NCBI GenBank assembly: GCA_903933475.1
Contig: CAIZKE010000131.1
Location: forward strand, 1-7,317
Origin: an uncultured Alphaproteobacteria bacterium
GTDB lineage: Bacteria > Pseudomonadota > Alphaproteobacteria > Caulobacterales > Caulobacteraceae
Reading direction: 5' to 3'
DNA: 7,317 nt
A model generated the notes under the pieces. That model saw only the letters and a program-made list of their open reading frames with translations, had not been told where the DNA came from and ran no database searches. The position numbers and the translations under genes are program-made. The first letter of the stretch is position 1. Every line of letters begins with the position of its first letter. Positions 1-5,952 of this stretch are shown one piece after another.

Positions 1-658
1 GTGCGCCCTCCACCCGGGCCAGAACCAGGTGGACGATGTTCTCCGCCATGTCGTGCTCGCCGCCGGAGATCCAGATCTTGGTGCCCGAGATGCGGTAGCT
101 GCCGTCGGCCTGAGGGACGGCGCGGGTGCGCAGGAGCCCCAGGTCGGTGCCGCAGTGCGGCTCCGTCAGGTTCATGGTCCCGCACCACTCGCCCGAGGCG
201 AGCCTGGGCAGGTAGAGGGCCTTCTGGGCGTCTGACCCGCCGTTCAATATCGCCGAATAGGCCCCGTGGGTCAGGCCCGGATACATGGAGAAGGCCATGT
301 TGGCCGAAGAGCTCATCTCGGAGAAGGACAGGTTGATCACATGCGGCAGGCCCTGGCCGCCGAAGGCGGTATCGGCGCCGATAGCTGGCCAGCCGCCCTC
401 CACCAGCTGGCGGTAGGCGTCCGCAAAGCCCGCAGGGGTGCGGACCGAGTGGTCCCGGGACCAGGTGCAGCCCTCCTTGTCGCCCACCGGGTTGAGCGGG
501 GCCAGAACCCCTGAGGTGAACCGTCCGGCCTCTTCCAGGATCTGGGCCACCACCTCCGGTCCGGCCTCTGCGAAGCCCGGCAGGTCGGCATAGGCACCGA
601 TGTCCAGGACATCATTCAGGAGAAAGGCGTGTTCGCGGACGGGCGGGCGGTAGGGCAT
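1..658 (-). CDS. Acyl-CoA dehydrogenase, DmdC-like (N-terminal part, cut by window edge)
   Basis: FAD-dependent acyl-CoA dehydrogenase that would oxidise an acyl-CoA to the trans-2-enoyl-CoA in the cytoplasm. Only the first 219 residues are present and the 3' end lies off the left edge. Visible residues: an N-terminal helical region with the lead-in LLNDVLDIGAY (13-23), the middle-domain signature MNLTEPHCGTDLG (162-174) and GTKIWISGGEHDMAENIVHLVLAR (192-215 region), which is typical of the roughly 600-residue acyl-CoA dehydrogenases annotated as 3-methylmercaptopropionyl-CoA dehydrogenase (DmdC). The catalytic glutamate would lie outside the window. The ATG at 656-658 has a GGAG seven bases upstream on the coding strand. 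It follows the MerR regulator gene by 43 bases on the same strand, so the two are probably co-transcribed. The family is clear. The true substrate is not: many DmdC-like enzymes act on fatty acyl-CoAs rather than the DMSP-derived thioester. Confidence 0.92.
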   Translation of the reverse strand, partial: MPYRPPVREHAFLLNDVLDIGAYADLPGFAEAGPEVVAQILEEAGRFTSGVLAPLNPVGDKEGCTWSRDHSVRTPAGFADAYRQLVEGGWPAIGADTAFGGQGLPHVINLSFSEMSSSANMAFSMYPGLTHGAYSAILNGGSDAQKALYLPRLASGEWCGTMNLTEPHCGTDLGLLRTRAVPQADGSYRISGTKIWISGGEHDMAENIVHLVLARVEGA

Positions 659-701
659 GCGGGAACTCCAGGGAAATTCAGGCGTACGCAACTGGGGGCC
701 G

Positions 702-1175
702 TCAGCTGGCCCGGCGCATCTCCCCTGGGCGGGGCCGTCGGGGGCGGATGGCCTCGACCGGCTGCTCCAGGAGCTCCGGCCGGGTGCTGCGGAGATTGTC
801 CTCGAGGCGTGAGCAGGCCTCCTTCAGCACGTCGACGGCCAGGTCGATGTCGTGGCGCTGGGATTCCAGGGCCTGGATCCGGTCGCGGAACTTGGCCAGG
901 GATATGGCGTTCTGGGTCGCCCCGCCGTCGCCCAGCTCATAGAGGTCCAGGATCTCGCCGATCTCGGAGAGGGCAAGGCCGACCCGCTTGCCGCGCAGGA
1001 TGAGCTGGAGGCGGGCCCGGTCCTTGTAGGAATAGACCCGGTTCATGCCGTCGCGCTCGGGCGAGATCAGGCCCTTGTCCTCATAAAATCGCAGGGCGCG
1101 GGGCGTGCAGTCGAACTCCTGGCAGAGCTGACGGATGGTGAAGGTGCGGGCGGGACTGCGAAGTTCCGTGGGCAT
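702..1175 (-). CDS. MerR-family transcriptional regulator (LiuR-like)
   Basis: DNA-binding regulator of 157 residues. The N-terminal winged helix-turn-helix runs from about residue 11 to 80. Its recognition stretch is FTIRQLCQEF...TPRALRFYEDKGLISPERDGMNRVYSY, with the MerR hallmark ALRFYEDKGL at 27-36 and the wing around NRVYSYKDRARL (45-56). A long dimerisation helix follows at about 93-127 (AKFRDRIQALESQRHDIDLAVDVLKEACSRL). There is no C-terminal metal-binding cysteine cluster, so it is not a metal sensor of the MerR/CueR kind. The length and the acyl-CoA dehydrogenase just downstream fit the LiuR-type branch, which controls branched-chain amino acid and fatty acyl-CoA breakdown genes. ATG at 1173-1175 is preceded by GGGAG nine bases upstream. 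A perfect palindrome lies 27 bases before the start, consistent with autoregulation. The MerR assignment is firm; the LiuR-like role and acyl-CoA ligand are inference. Confidence 0.9.
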   Translation of the reverse strand: MPTELRSPARTFTIRQLCQEFDCTPRALRFYEDKGLISPERDGMNRVYSYKDRARLQLILRGKRVGLALSEIGEILDLYELGDGGATQNAISLAKFRDRIQALESQRHDIDLAVDVLKEACSRLEDNLRSTRPELLEQPVEAIRPRRPRPGEMRRAS

Positions 1176-1202
1176 GTCCGGTGACTCCCTTTCTGGCTTG
1201 GG

Positions 1203-1228
1203 TTACGTGCACGTAAGCTCACCTTACG
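1203..1228 (-). promoter_or_regulatory. Likely MerR/LiuR-type operator (overlapping inverted repeats)
   Basis: TTACGTGCACGTAA at 1203-1216 is a perfect 14-bp palindrome. It shares its right arm with a second perfect inverted repeat, CGTAAG (1212-1217), CTCAC spacer, CTTACG (1223-1228), so three ACGTAA-like half-sites lie in a row. LiuR-type MerR proteins are known to bind palindromes built from TTACGT/ACGTAA-like halves, and this site lies directly before such a regulator gene. The symmetry is directly visible; the binding protein is inferred from position. Confidence 0.65.
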
Positions 1229-1238
1229 CAGGGGTCAA
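1210..1238 (-). promoter_or_regulatory. Putative promoter of the MerR/acyl-CoA dehydrogenase operon
   Basis: On the minus strand a TTGACC -35-like hexamer (complement of 1233-1238) is followed 16-17 bases later by TTACGT/TACGTG, which lies inside the palindrome. The operator would thus overlap the spacer and -10, the usual MerR-family arrangement. The -10 is weak and the transcription start has not been mapped. Confidence 0.45.
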
Positions 1239-1275
1239 GACTGGGAAGGTTGCGGAGGCGGAGGTCTCCGGTGGG

Positions 1276-2772
1276 TCAGGCCTCAGCGCGCCCACGCCGA
1301 CCAGGGCGGGGCCCGGCGGCGGGCAGCTGGACCTCGAACACCGTGCCGGCGGGGCCTGTGGCCGTGAGCGCAAGGTCGCCCCCGTGCCCCTGGACAAGCT
1401 CGCGGGCGATGGCGAGACCCAGTCCGGCCCCGTCGGGACGACCCGAGCCCGAGAAGGGCTGGAAGATCCGGTCCCGGGCGCGCTCGGACAGTCCCGGCCC
1501 GTTGTCGGCCAGGGTGATGACATCGCTCTCGCCCTCGCGCCGCCAACCCGCGCGGACCACGCCAGACCTGGCCGGGGTCACCACCTCGATGGCCTCGCGG
1601 GCATTGCGCATCAGGTTGACCAGTATGCGGTGCAGCTGGTCGGGGTCGGCCTGGACCTGGACGCCGGGCTGGACCTCGCAGACGAAGAGGATGCCCTCCG
1701 GCCGATCGGTGAGCCGGCTCTCCTCGGCGGCGGCGGCCAGGGCGTCGGACAGGACGACGGGAACAAGACTTGGCGGTGCCTCCTGGGTCTTGCCATAGGC
1801 GAGGACGTCGCTGGCCAGGCGCACGGCGCGGTCGAGCGCCCGCTCGAGGCGGGGCAGGGCCTGGGCGACCCGGGGGTCGCGCACGGAGGCCAGCCGCTCC
1901 GAGGCCATCTGGGCGCTGGTCAGCATATTGCGGAGGTCATGGTTGATCTTGGCCACCGCCTCGCCCAGGGCGGCCAGGCGGGCCCGGGAGGCCAGGGCCA
2001 CGCGCAGGTCGGCCTGCATCCGGTCGAGCTCGATCTCGGCGCGGCCGATCTCGTCCCGCCGCCCCGAGGGCTCGAGGTGGGCGGTCGGGTCATCGGGGTC
2101 GGCCCGGAACCGCTCCATGGCCCGGGTAATCCTCTGCATTGGCCGGACCAGGAAGAAGTTCAGCGACAGGAAGACCAGGGCGCCGGCGAGGCCGGCGACG
2201 AACAGGGTCGTGAAGACCATCTGCCAGAGATAGGCCTTGAGCGCGTCCTTCAGGGGGGCGTGGGGCGCCACCACCTCGATGAATTCGGCCTCTTCCCGGA
2301 AACGGGGCTCGGCCACCACCCGGACGGCCCGGTCGTCTCCCGCGCTGAGGGTCAGGAAGGGGGCGATCAGCCAGGAGCTGACCGCCTGCTGCCTAAGGTC
2401 CACGAAATAGGGTGCCTCGTCGCGCCGGGGCCCCTGCAGCACCAGGCGGCGGAGCCCCCGGGACTGTATGGCCACCGTCTCTACCCCGGCACCGGCCAGG
2501 AGCTGGGCGGAGAGCTTCTCGGAGACCACCCGGTCCGGCGCCACTTCGGTGGCCAGGGTGGCCAGTTCGGCGGCCCGGACCCGGTCCAGCAGCCAGTTGC
2601 GCTCGAAGGCCGCCAGGGCCGGCGGCAGGATGAAGGCGCCGGCCAGGGCCACGAAGAGGGTGGTGAGCACGAGAAGGCGCGCGGACAGGCCGCCCGGCCA
2701 GAACAGTCTCCGGCCGGTTCGACCCCATCCGGCCTTTGCGGCGGTGGGTTCTGGCGCCTGGACCTCGGCCAT
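1276..2772 (-). CDS. Membrane sensor histidine kinase
   Basis: Two-component sensor kinase of 498 residues. Order: short cytoplasmic tail, TM1 at about 30-53 (ARLLVLTTLFVALAGAFIL), periplasmic sensor region of about 125 residues (54-181) that I do not recognise, TM2 at about 182-209, a HAMP linker at about 210-260, then the dimerisation/phosphoacceptor helix with AKINHDLRNML (His278). The ATPase core has the N box LVNLMRNAREAI (384-395), G1 DNGPGL (423-428), F box IFQPF (437-441) and G2 GAGLGLAIARE (448-458). All catalytic boxes are present, so it should be active. ATG at 2770-2772 has GGAG five bases upstream; a TTG further upstream (2808) would add 12 residues without a good site. It lies 48 bases after pyrD on the same strand. 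No response regulator is in view, so it is an orphan here and its signal is unknown. Confidence 0.9.
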   Translation of the reverse strand: MAEVQAPEPTAAKAGWGRTGRRLFWPGGLSARLLVLTTLFVALAGAFILPPALAAFERNWLLDRVRAAELATLATEVAPDRVVSEKLSAQLLAGAGVETVAIQSRGLRRLVLQGPRRDEAPYFVDLRQQAVSSWLIAPFLTLSAGDDRAVRVVAEPRFREEAEFIEVVAPHAPLKDALKAYLWQMVFTTLFVAGLAGALVFLSLNFFLVRPMQRITRAMERFRADPDDPTAHLEPSGRRDEIGRAEIELDRMQADLRVALASRARLAALGEAVAKINHDLRNMLTSAQMASERLASVRDPRVAQALPRLERALDRAVRLASDVLAYGKTQEAPPSLVPVVLSDALAAAAEESRLTDRPEGILFVCEVQPGVQVQADPDQLHRILVNLMRNAREAIEVVTPARSGVVRAGWRREGESDVITLADNGPGLSERARDRIFQPFSGSGRPDGAGLGLAIARELVQGHGGDLALTATGPAGTVFEVQLPAAGPRPGRRGRAEA

Positions 2773-2777
2773 GGCCA

Positions 2778-2781
2778 CTCC
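2778..2781 (-). promoter_or_regulatory. Ribosome binding site deciding the kinase start
   Basis: GGAG on the minus strand (forward CTCC), five bases before the ATG at 2770-2772. It favours this ATG over the upstream in-frame TTG at 2806-2808 and leaves a 48-base gap to the pyrD stop. Confidence 0.6.
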
Positions 2782-2820
2782 AGTAGGGGAAAGCCGGCCT
2801 GCGGGCAACGCGCTGGGGGG

Positions 2821-3867
2821 TCAGCGGGCCCCGACGGCCTCGGCGAGGGTGCGGAAGCCATCGGCGCGAAGGTGGGCGGCGAGGTCCCGGGACAGCCGGA
2901 CGGCCAGGCCGGGCCCCTCGAAGACCAGGGCCGAGTAGAGCTGGACCGCCGAGGCGCCGGCGCGGATCCGGGCGTAGGCGTCGGCACCCGAGGCGATCCC
3001 GCCTGCGCCGACCAGGGGCAGACGTCCGGCGGCTGCGGTGCTGAACCGGCCGAGGACGGACTGTGCGAGCTCGCGGAGGGGCGCTCCCGACAGGCCGCCG
3101 GCCTCGCCCGCGTCGGGTGAAGCCAGGGCCGGTCGGCTGAGGGTGGTGTTGGCGACGATGATTCCGGACAGGCCGAAGGCCAGAACGATCTCGACGATGG
3201 CCTCGATCTCCGGGTCGTCGAGGTCCGGGGCGACCTTCAGGAAGAGGGGGACGCGGCCACCGGCGGGCAGGGCGTCCCGGGCCTCGGCCGTGCGGCCGAG
3301 CAGTTCCTCCAGGGCGGCCCGGGTCTGCAGGGCGCGAAGGCCCGGGGTGTTGGGCGAGGAGATATTCAGGGTGAACCAGTCCGCCAGGCCCCAGAGGCGC
3401 TTCAGCCCCGTCACATAGTCGCCGATGCGGTCGTCAGAGTCCTTGTTGGCCCCGATATTGGCGCCGACCGGACCCGGTCGACCCGGCCGGGCGAGGCGGG
3501 CGGCGAAGGCCTCCAGTCCGGCATTGTTGAAGCCCATGCGGTTGATCACCGCCCTGTCGCCCGTGAGGCGGAACAGGCGCGGCCGGGGATTGCCCGCCTG
3601 GGCCAGGGGCGTGACCGTGCCGCACTCGACGAAGCCGAAGCCTGCGGCCAGCATGGGCCCGAAGACTTCGGCGTTCTTGTCGAAACCGGCGGCCAGGCCC
3701 AGGGCGTTGGGGAGGGACAGGCCAGCGATTGTGGTCGCGAGGATCGGGTCTGGCACCGGCGCCCCCGGGCCAAGGCCCAGGGCCAGGGCCCGGACGGTCA
3801 GGCGATGGGCGTCCTCCGGATCCAGGGTCCGCAGGGCGGCGGCCGCCAGGTCATGCAGGCGGCTCAA
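2821..3867 (-). CDS. pyrD: Dihydroorotate dehydrogenase (quinone), class 2
   Basis: Oxidises dihydroorotate to orotate in de novo pyrimidine synthesis, passing electrons through FMN to the membrane quinone pool. The 348 residues match the family's usual length. The N-terminal helical segment (SRLHDLAAAALRTLDPEDAHRLT, about 2-24) is the membrane/quinone-side extension that marks class 2. Further motifs: GLAAGFDKNAEVFG (57-70), ECGTVTPLAQAGNPRPRLFRL (81-101), NRMGFNNAG (109-117), NIGANKDS (137-144), NISSPNTPGLR (168-178; the second serine, Ser171, corresponds to the class 2 catalytic base), FLKVAPDLDD (209-218), ANTTLSRP (239-246) and the FMN phosphate loop VGAGGIASG (286-294) with QLYSALVFEGPGL (309-321). 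The start is a TTG at 3865-3867 that overlaps the DUF952 stop as TTGA, with GAGG eight bases upstream. No ATG is available near the conserved N-terminus, so translation is probably coupled to the gene before it. Confidence 0.96.
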   Translation of the reverse strand: MSRLHDLAAAALRTLDPEDAHRLTVRALALGLGPGAPVPDPILATTIAGLSLPNALGLAAGFDKNAEVFGPMLAAGFGFVECGTVTPLAQAGNPRPRLFRLTGDRAVINRMGFNNAGLEAFAARLARPGRPGPVGANIGANKDSDDRIGDYVTGLKRLWGLADWFTLNISSPNTPGLRALQTRAALEELLGRTAEARDALPAGGRVPLFLKVAPDLDDPEIEAIVEIVLAFGLSGIIVANTTLSRPALASPDAGEAGGLSGAPLRELAQSVLGRFSTAAAGRLPLVGAGGIASGADAYARIRAGASAVQLYSALVFEGPGLAVRLSRDLAAHLRADGFRTLAEAVGAR

Positions 3868-4205
3868 GGCGCCAGCCTCAGCCGGGGTGTGCCGTCCGCG
3901 TCGAGGGGGGCGGGCAGGACCCGCAGTACGGCGTCAACCCGGAGGTCGCCATAGAGGTGGGGGAAGAGGTCTCCCCCCCGGGAAGGCTCCCAGCGCAGGG
4001 CTTCGCCCAGGGCGTCGCCGTCGACCTCCAGGACCAGGAGGCCCACCTTGCCGGCGAAGTGGCGGGCCGCCGTCTCCTGGGCCTGGGCTGCGGTGGAGAA
4101 GTGGATGTAGCCGTCCGCCAGGTCCACCGCTGATCCCTGAAATCGTCCTGCAGCCCGGGCGATATCCCATTCAGACCGGGGCAGGATCTTGTAGATCAGG
4201 GTCAT
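3864..4205 (-). CDS. DUF952 family protein
   Basis: Small cytoplasmic protein of 113 residues with the DUF952 pattern: LIYKILPRSEW (3-13), the GRFQGSAVDLADGYIHFSTAAQ stretch (20-41), TAARHFAG (45-52), LLVLEVDGDALG (56-67) and RWEPSRGGDLFPHLYG (71-86). No signal peptide or membrane segment. The biochemical role of this family is not established. It sits between a histidine phosphatase and pyrD: its ATG overlaps the phosphatase stop (ATGA, 4202-4205) and its stop overlaps the pyrD TTG start (TTGA, 3864-3867). This implies translational coupling within one transcript. The family call rests on several invariant-looking motifs and is strong; function is unknown. Confidence 0.88.
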   Translation of the reverse strand: MTLIYKILPRSEWDIARAAGRFQGSAVDLADGYIHFSTAAQAQETAARHFAGKVGLLVLEVDGDALGEALRWEPSRGGDLFPHLYGDLRVDAVLRVLPAPLDADGTPRLRLAP

Positions 4206-4699
4206 CCGGCGACGTCCGGCTGGAAGAAGCCATCGAAGGTTGCGCGGCCGTTGGCGTCGAAGGCGAAGGCGACGGCGGCAGAGGTGGGAAAGCCGGCCCG
4301 GATCCGCGAAAGGGTGCTGGAGGGGCCCGAGGCCTCGGTCATCAGGTCCTCGGCGAGTTCCTGCAGTCCGGGGTTGTGGCCGACCATCAGGATCAGGCCT
4401 GCGCCCCGCCCCGCCTCCAGGAGGATTCGCCGCATCTCCGAGGCCTCTGCCAGGTAGAGGGCGTCCTCAAAGCGGACCTCGCAGCCTGGCAGCAGGGCGC
4501 TCATGGCCGTCCAGGTCTCGCGGGTGCGCACGGCGGCGGAGACCAGGGCCAGGTCGGGGATCAGGCCGATGTCGGCCAGGGACGAGGCGACGGCGGCGCA
4601 GGCCTCCCGGCCCCGCGCCGTCAGCCGCCGCCCGAAGTCGCCGCCCGTCTCCGAACCCGCCTCGGCCTCCCCGTGGCGAAGGAGAATCAGCCTGTCCAT
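4202..4699 (-). CDS. SixA-like histidine phosphatase (phosphoglycerate mutase fold)
   Basis: Histidine phosphatase superfamily protein of 165 residues, the short form similar in size to E. coli SixA. The catalytic RHGEAE (8-13) at the N-terminus places the nucleophilic His at 9. AAVRTRETW (55-63) supplies the conserved arginine, and VGHNPGLQELAEDL (106-119) carries the second active-site His at 108. No signal peptide, so cytoplasmic. SixA of E. coli removes phosphate from phosphohistidine (the ArcB HPt domain in early work, NPr of the nitrogen PTS in later work). The substrate here is not known, and small members of this superfamily also act on metabolites. It is the first gene of a minus-strand run with DUF952, pyrD and a histidine kinase. 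ATG at 4697-4699 has GGAG five bases upstream, and its stop overlaps the next start as ATGA. Confidence 0.88.
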   Translation of the reverse strand: MDRLILLRHGEAEAGSETGGDFGRRLTARGREACAAVASSLADIGLIPDLALVSAAVRTRETWTAMSALLPGCEVRFEDALYLAEASEMRRILLEAGRGAGLILMVGHNPGLQELAEDLMTEASGPSSTLSRIRAGFPTSAAVAFAFDANGRATFDGFFQPDVAG

Positions 4700-4715
4700 G
4701 CCTGCTCCAAATCTC

Positions 4716-4738
4716 GTGCGGGACGTTCATACCCGCAC
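4716..4738. repeat. Inverted repeat in the divergent phosphatase/metX region
   Basis: GTGCGGG (4716-4722) and CCCGCAC (4732-4738) form a perfect 7-bp inverted repeat around a 9-base centre, 17 bases before the phosphatase start and 57 bases before metX. It could be an operator serving one or both directions, or a 5'-leader hairpin of the minus-strand transcript. No T-run follows on either strand, so it is not a typical terminator. Confidence 0.5.
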
Positions 4739-4758
4739 CCGTGCCGTGTGCGAAGCGG

Positions 4759-4787
4759 TTGACAGCGAAACGGACAGGCGGTCCAAG
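4759..4787 (+). promoter_or_regulatory. Putative metX promoter
   Basis: TTGACA at 4759-4764 is a perfect -35 hexamer. GGTCCAAG at 4780-4787 matches the Caulobacter-type -10 (GCTANAWC) at several positions with a fitting spacer. Transcription would then start about 4794-4795, on or next to the metX ATG. The -10 is weak, so the assignment is tentative. Confidence 0.4.
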
Positions 4788-4794
4788 CGGGCCA

Positions 4795-5952
4795 ATGAAG
4801 GCCCTCTCTCCCGCTCACGACGGATCTGAGTCCGGCGGCGGCGTCTGGCGGTTTCCCGCCGACCGGCCGCTGAGGCTGGACTCGGGTGCCGCCCTGTCGC
4901 CCCTGGAGGTGGCCTACAGGACCTATGGCCGGCTGAACGCAGACCGGTCCAACGCGGTCCTGGTGCTGCACGCCCTGACCGGGGACCAGTACCTGGCCTC
5001 GACCCATCCGGTCACGGGCAAGCCCGGCTGGTGGACACGGGTGGTGGGCCGCGGCCTGCCCCTGGACCCCGACCACCACTTTATTATCTGCGCCAATGTC
5101 CTGGGCGGCTGCATGGGCACGACGGGCCCCAGCTCCACCGACCCGGCCACAGGCGCGCCCTATGGCCTGGCCTTCCCGGTGATCACCATCCCCGACATGG
5201 TGCGCGCCCAGGCCATGCTGGTGGAGGCCCTGGGGATCGAGACCCTGTTCGCCGTGGTCGGCACCTCCCTGGGCGGCATGCAGGTGCTGCAGTGGGCGGC
5301 GGACTATCCCGAGCGGATCTTCTCGGCCATCTGCATCGCCGGAGCGGCCCGGCACTCGGCCCAGAACATTGCTTTCCACGAGGTTGGACGGGCGGCGATC
5401 ATGGCCGATCCGGACTGGCGCGGCGGGGCCTATGAGGCGGCGGGCGTGAGGCCCGAGAAGGGCCTGGCCGTGGCGCGAATGGCTGCCCACATCACCTATC
5501 TGTCCGAGGCCGCCCTGCAGCGGAAGTTTGGCCGCGAACTGCAGAGCGACGGCCTGTCCTGGGGCTTCGACACCGACTTCCAGGTCGAGAGCTACCTACG
5601 GCACCAGGGGGCGAGCTTCGTCGACCGGTTTGACGCCAACTCCTACCTCTATATCACCCGGGCCCTCGACTATTTCGACCTGGCCGCAGCCTACGGGGGC
5701 CAGCTGGCGGGCGCCTTCGTGCCGGCCCGCAACGTGCGCTTCTGCGTCCTGTCCTTCTCGTCGGACTGGCTCTATTCCACGGCCGAGAGCCGGCACGTGG
5801 TGCGCGCCCTCAACGCCGCAGGCTGCCGGGCCAGCTTCGTCGAGATCGAGACCGACAAGGGCCATGACGCCATCTTCCTGGAGGAGCCGGCCCTGGACTC
5901 GGCCCTGCGGGGCTTCCTGGCCTCCGCCGCCGAGAAGCGGGGACTGTCGTGA
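4795..5952 (+). CDS. metX: Homoserine O-acetyltransferase
   Basis: Acylates L-homoserine, the first committed step from homoserine to methionine, in the cytoplasm; an alpha/beta-hydrolase-fold enzyme. It has 385 residues, normal for MetX. Motifs: HALTGDQYLA (59-68), the ANVLGGCMGTTGPSS stretch (100-114), the nucleophile elbow GTSLGGMQVLQW (156-167; Ser158), RHSAQNIAFHEVGRAAIMADPDW (186-208), FSSDWLY (321-327; Asp324) and DKGHDAIFLE (354-363; His357), giving the full Ser-Asp-His triad. The HSAQNIAFHEVGR...MADPDW stretch resembles acetyl-CoA-using rather than succinyl-CoA-using members, but the acyl donor is not proven by motif alone. The ATG at 4795-4797 gives the usual MetX N-terminus; the open frame continues upstream over the phosphatase gene but has no homology there. 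No good Shine-Dalgarno precedes it. It is divergent from the phosphatase-pyrD run and overlaps metW by four bases (GTGA). Confidence 0.96.
   Translation: MKALSPAHDGSESGGGVWRFPADRPLRLDSGAALSPLEVAYRTYGRLNADRSNAVLVLHALTGDQYLASTHPVTGKPGWWTRVVGRGLPLDPDHHFIICANVLGGCMGTTGPSSTDPATGAPYGLAFPVITIPDMVRAQAMLVEALGIETLFAVVGTSLGGMQVLQWAADYPERIFSAICIAGAARHSAQNIAFHEVGRAAIMADPDWRGGAYEAAGVRPEKGLAVARMAAHITYLSEAALQRKFGRELQSDGLSWGFDTDFQVESYLRHQGASFVDRFDANSYLYITRALDYFDLAAAYGGQLAGAFVPARNVRFCVLSFSSDWLYSTAESRHVVRALNAAGCRASFVEIETDKGHDAIFLEEPALDSALRGFLASAAEKRGLS

Noticed and set aside
682..689. GCGTACGC palindrome between the MerR gene and the acyl-CoA dehydrogenase.
   Set aside because: Only 8 bp, differs from the TTACGT/ACGTAA half-sites upstream, and such short palindromes are common by chance in GC-rich DNA.
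1256..1272. CGGAG-GT-CTCCG inverted repeat after the kinase stop, considered as a terminator.
   Set aside because: The two-base centre is too short for a stable hairpin and no T-run follows.
1135..3120. A 661-codon open frame on the plus strand, across the kinase and part of pyrD.
   Set aside because: It is antisense to two well-recognised genes, spans the MerR operator, is glycine/glutamine-rich low-complexity and matches no family. Long antisense frames are expected in G/C-third-position-rich DNA.
3425..4762. A 445-codon plus-strand frame opposite pyrD, DUF952 and the phosphatase.
   Set aside because: It covers three genes with clear families on the other strand and reads as arginine/proline/glycine-rich noise.
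4240..4794. Upstream extension of the metX frame (185 extra codons).
   Set aside because: It lies antisense to the histidine phosphatase, is arginine/proline-rich without family motifs, and the ATG at 4795 gives the normal MetX length.
4700..4794. SAM riboswitch before metX.
   Set aside because: I could not match the SAM-II or SAM/SAH core in this 95-base stretch, and the predicted promoter leaves no leader.
4687..5490. A 267-codon minus-strand frame opposite metX.
   Set aside because: It is a shadow of metX, whose catalytic triad and motifs are intact; no recognisable domain on the minus strand.
780..5900. Many copies of CCAGGGCC/GGCCCTGG, considered as a possible strand-biased motif.
   Set aside because: The orientation follows the coding strand of each gene and mostly reflects frequent GCC-CTG (Ala-Leu) codons, not a separate repeat family.
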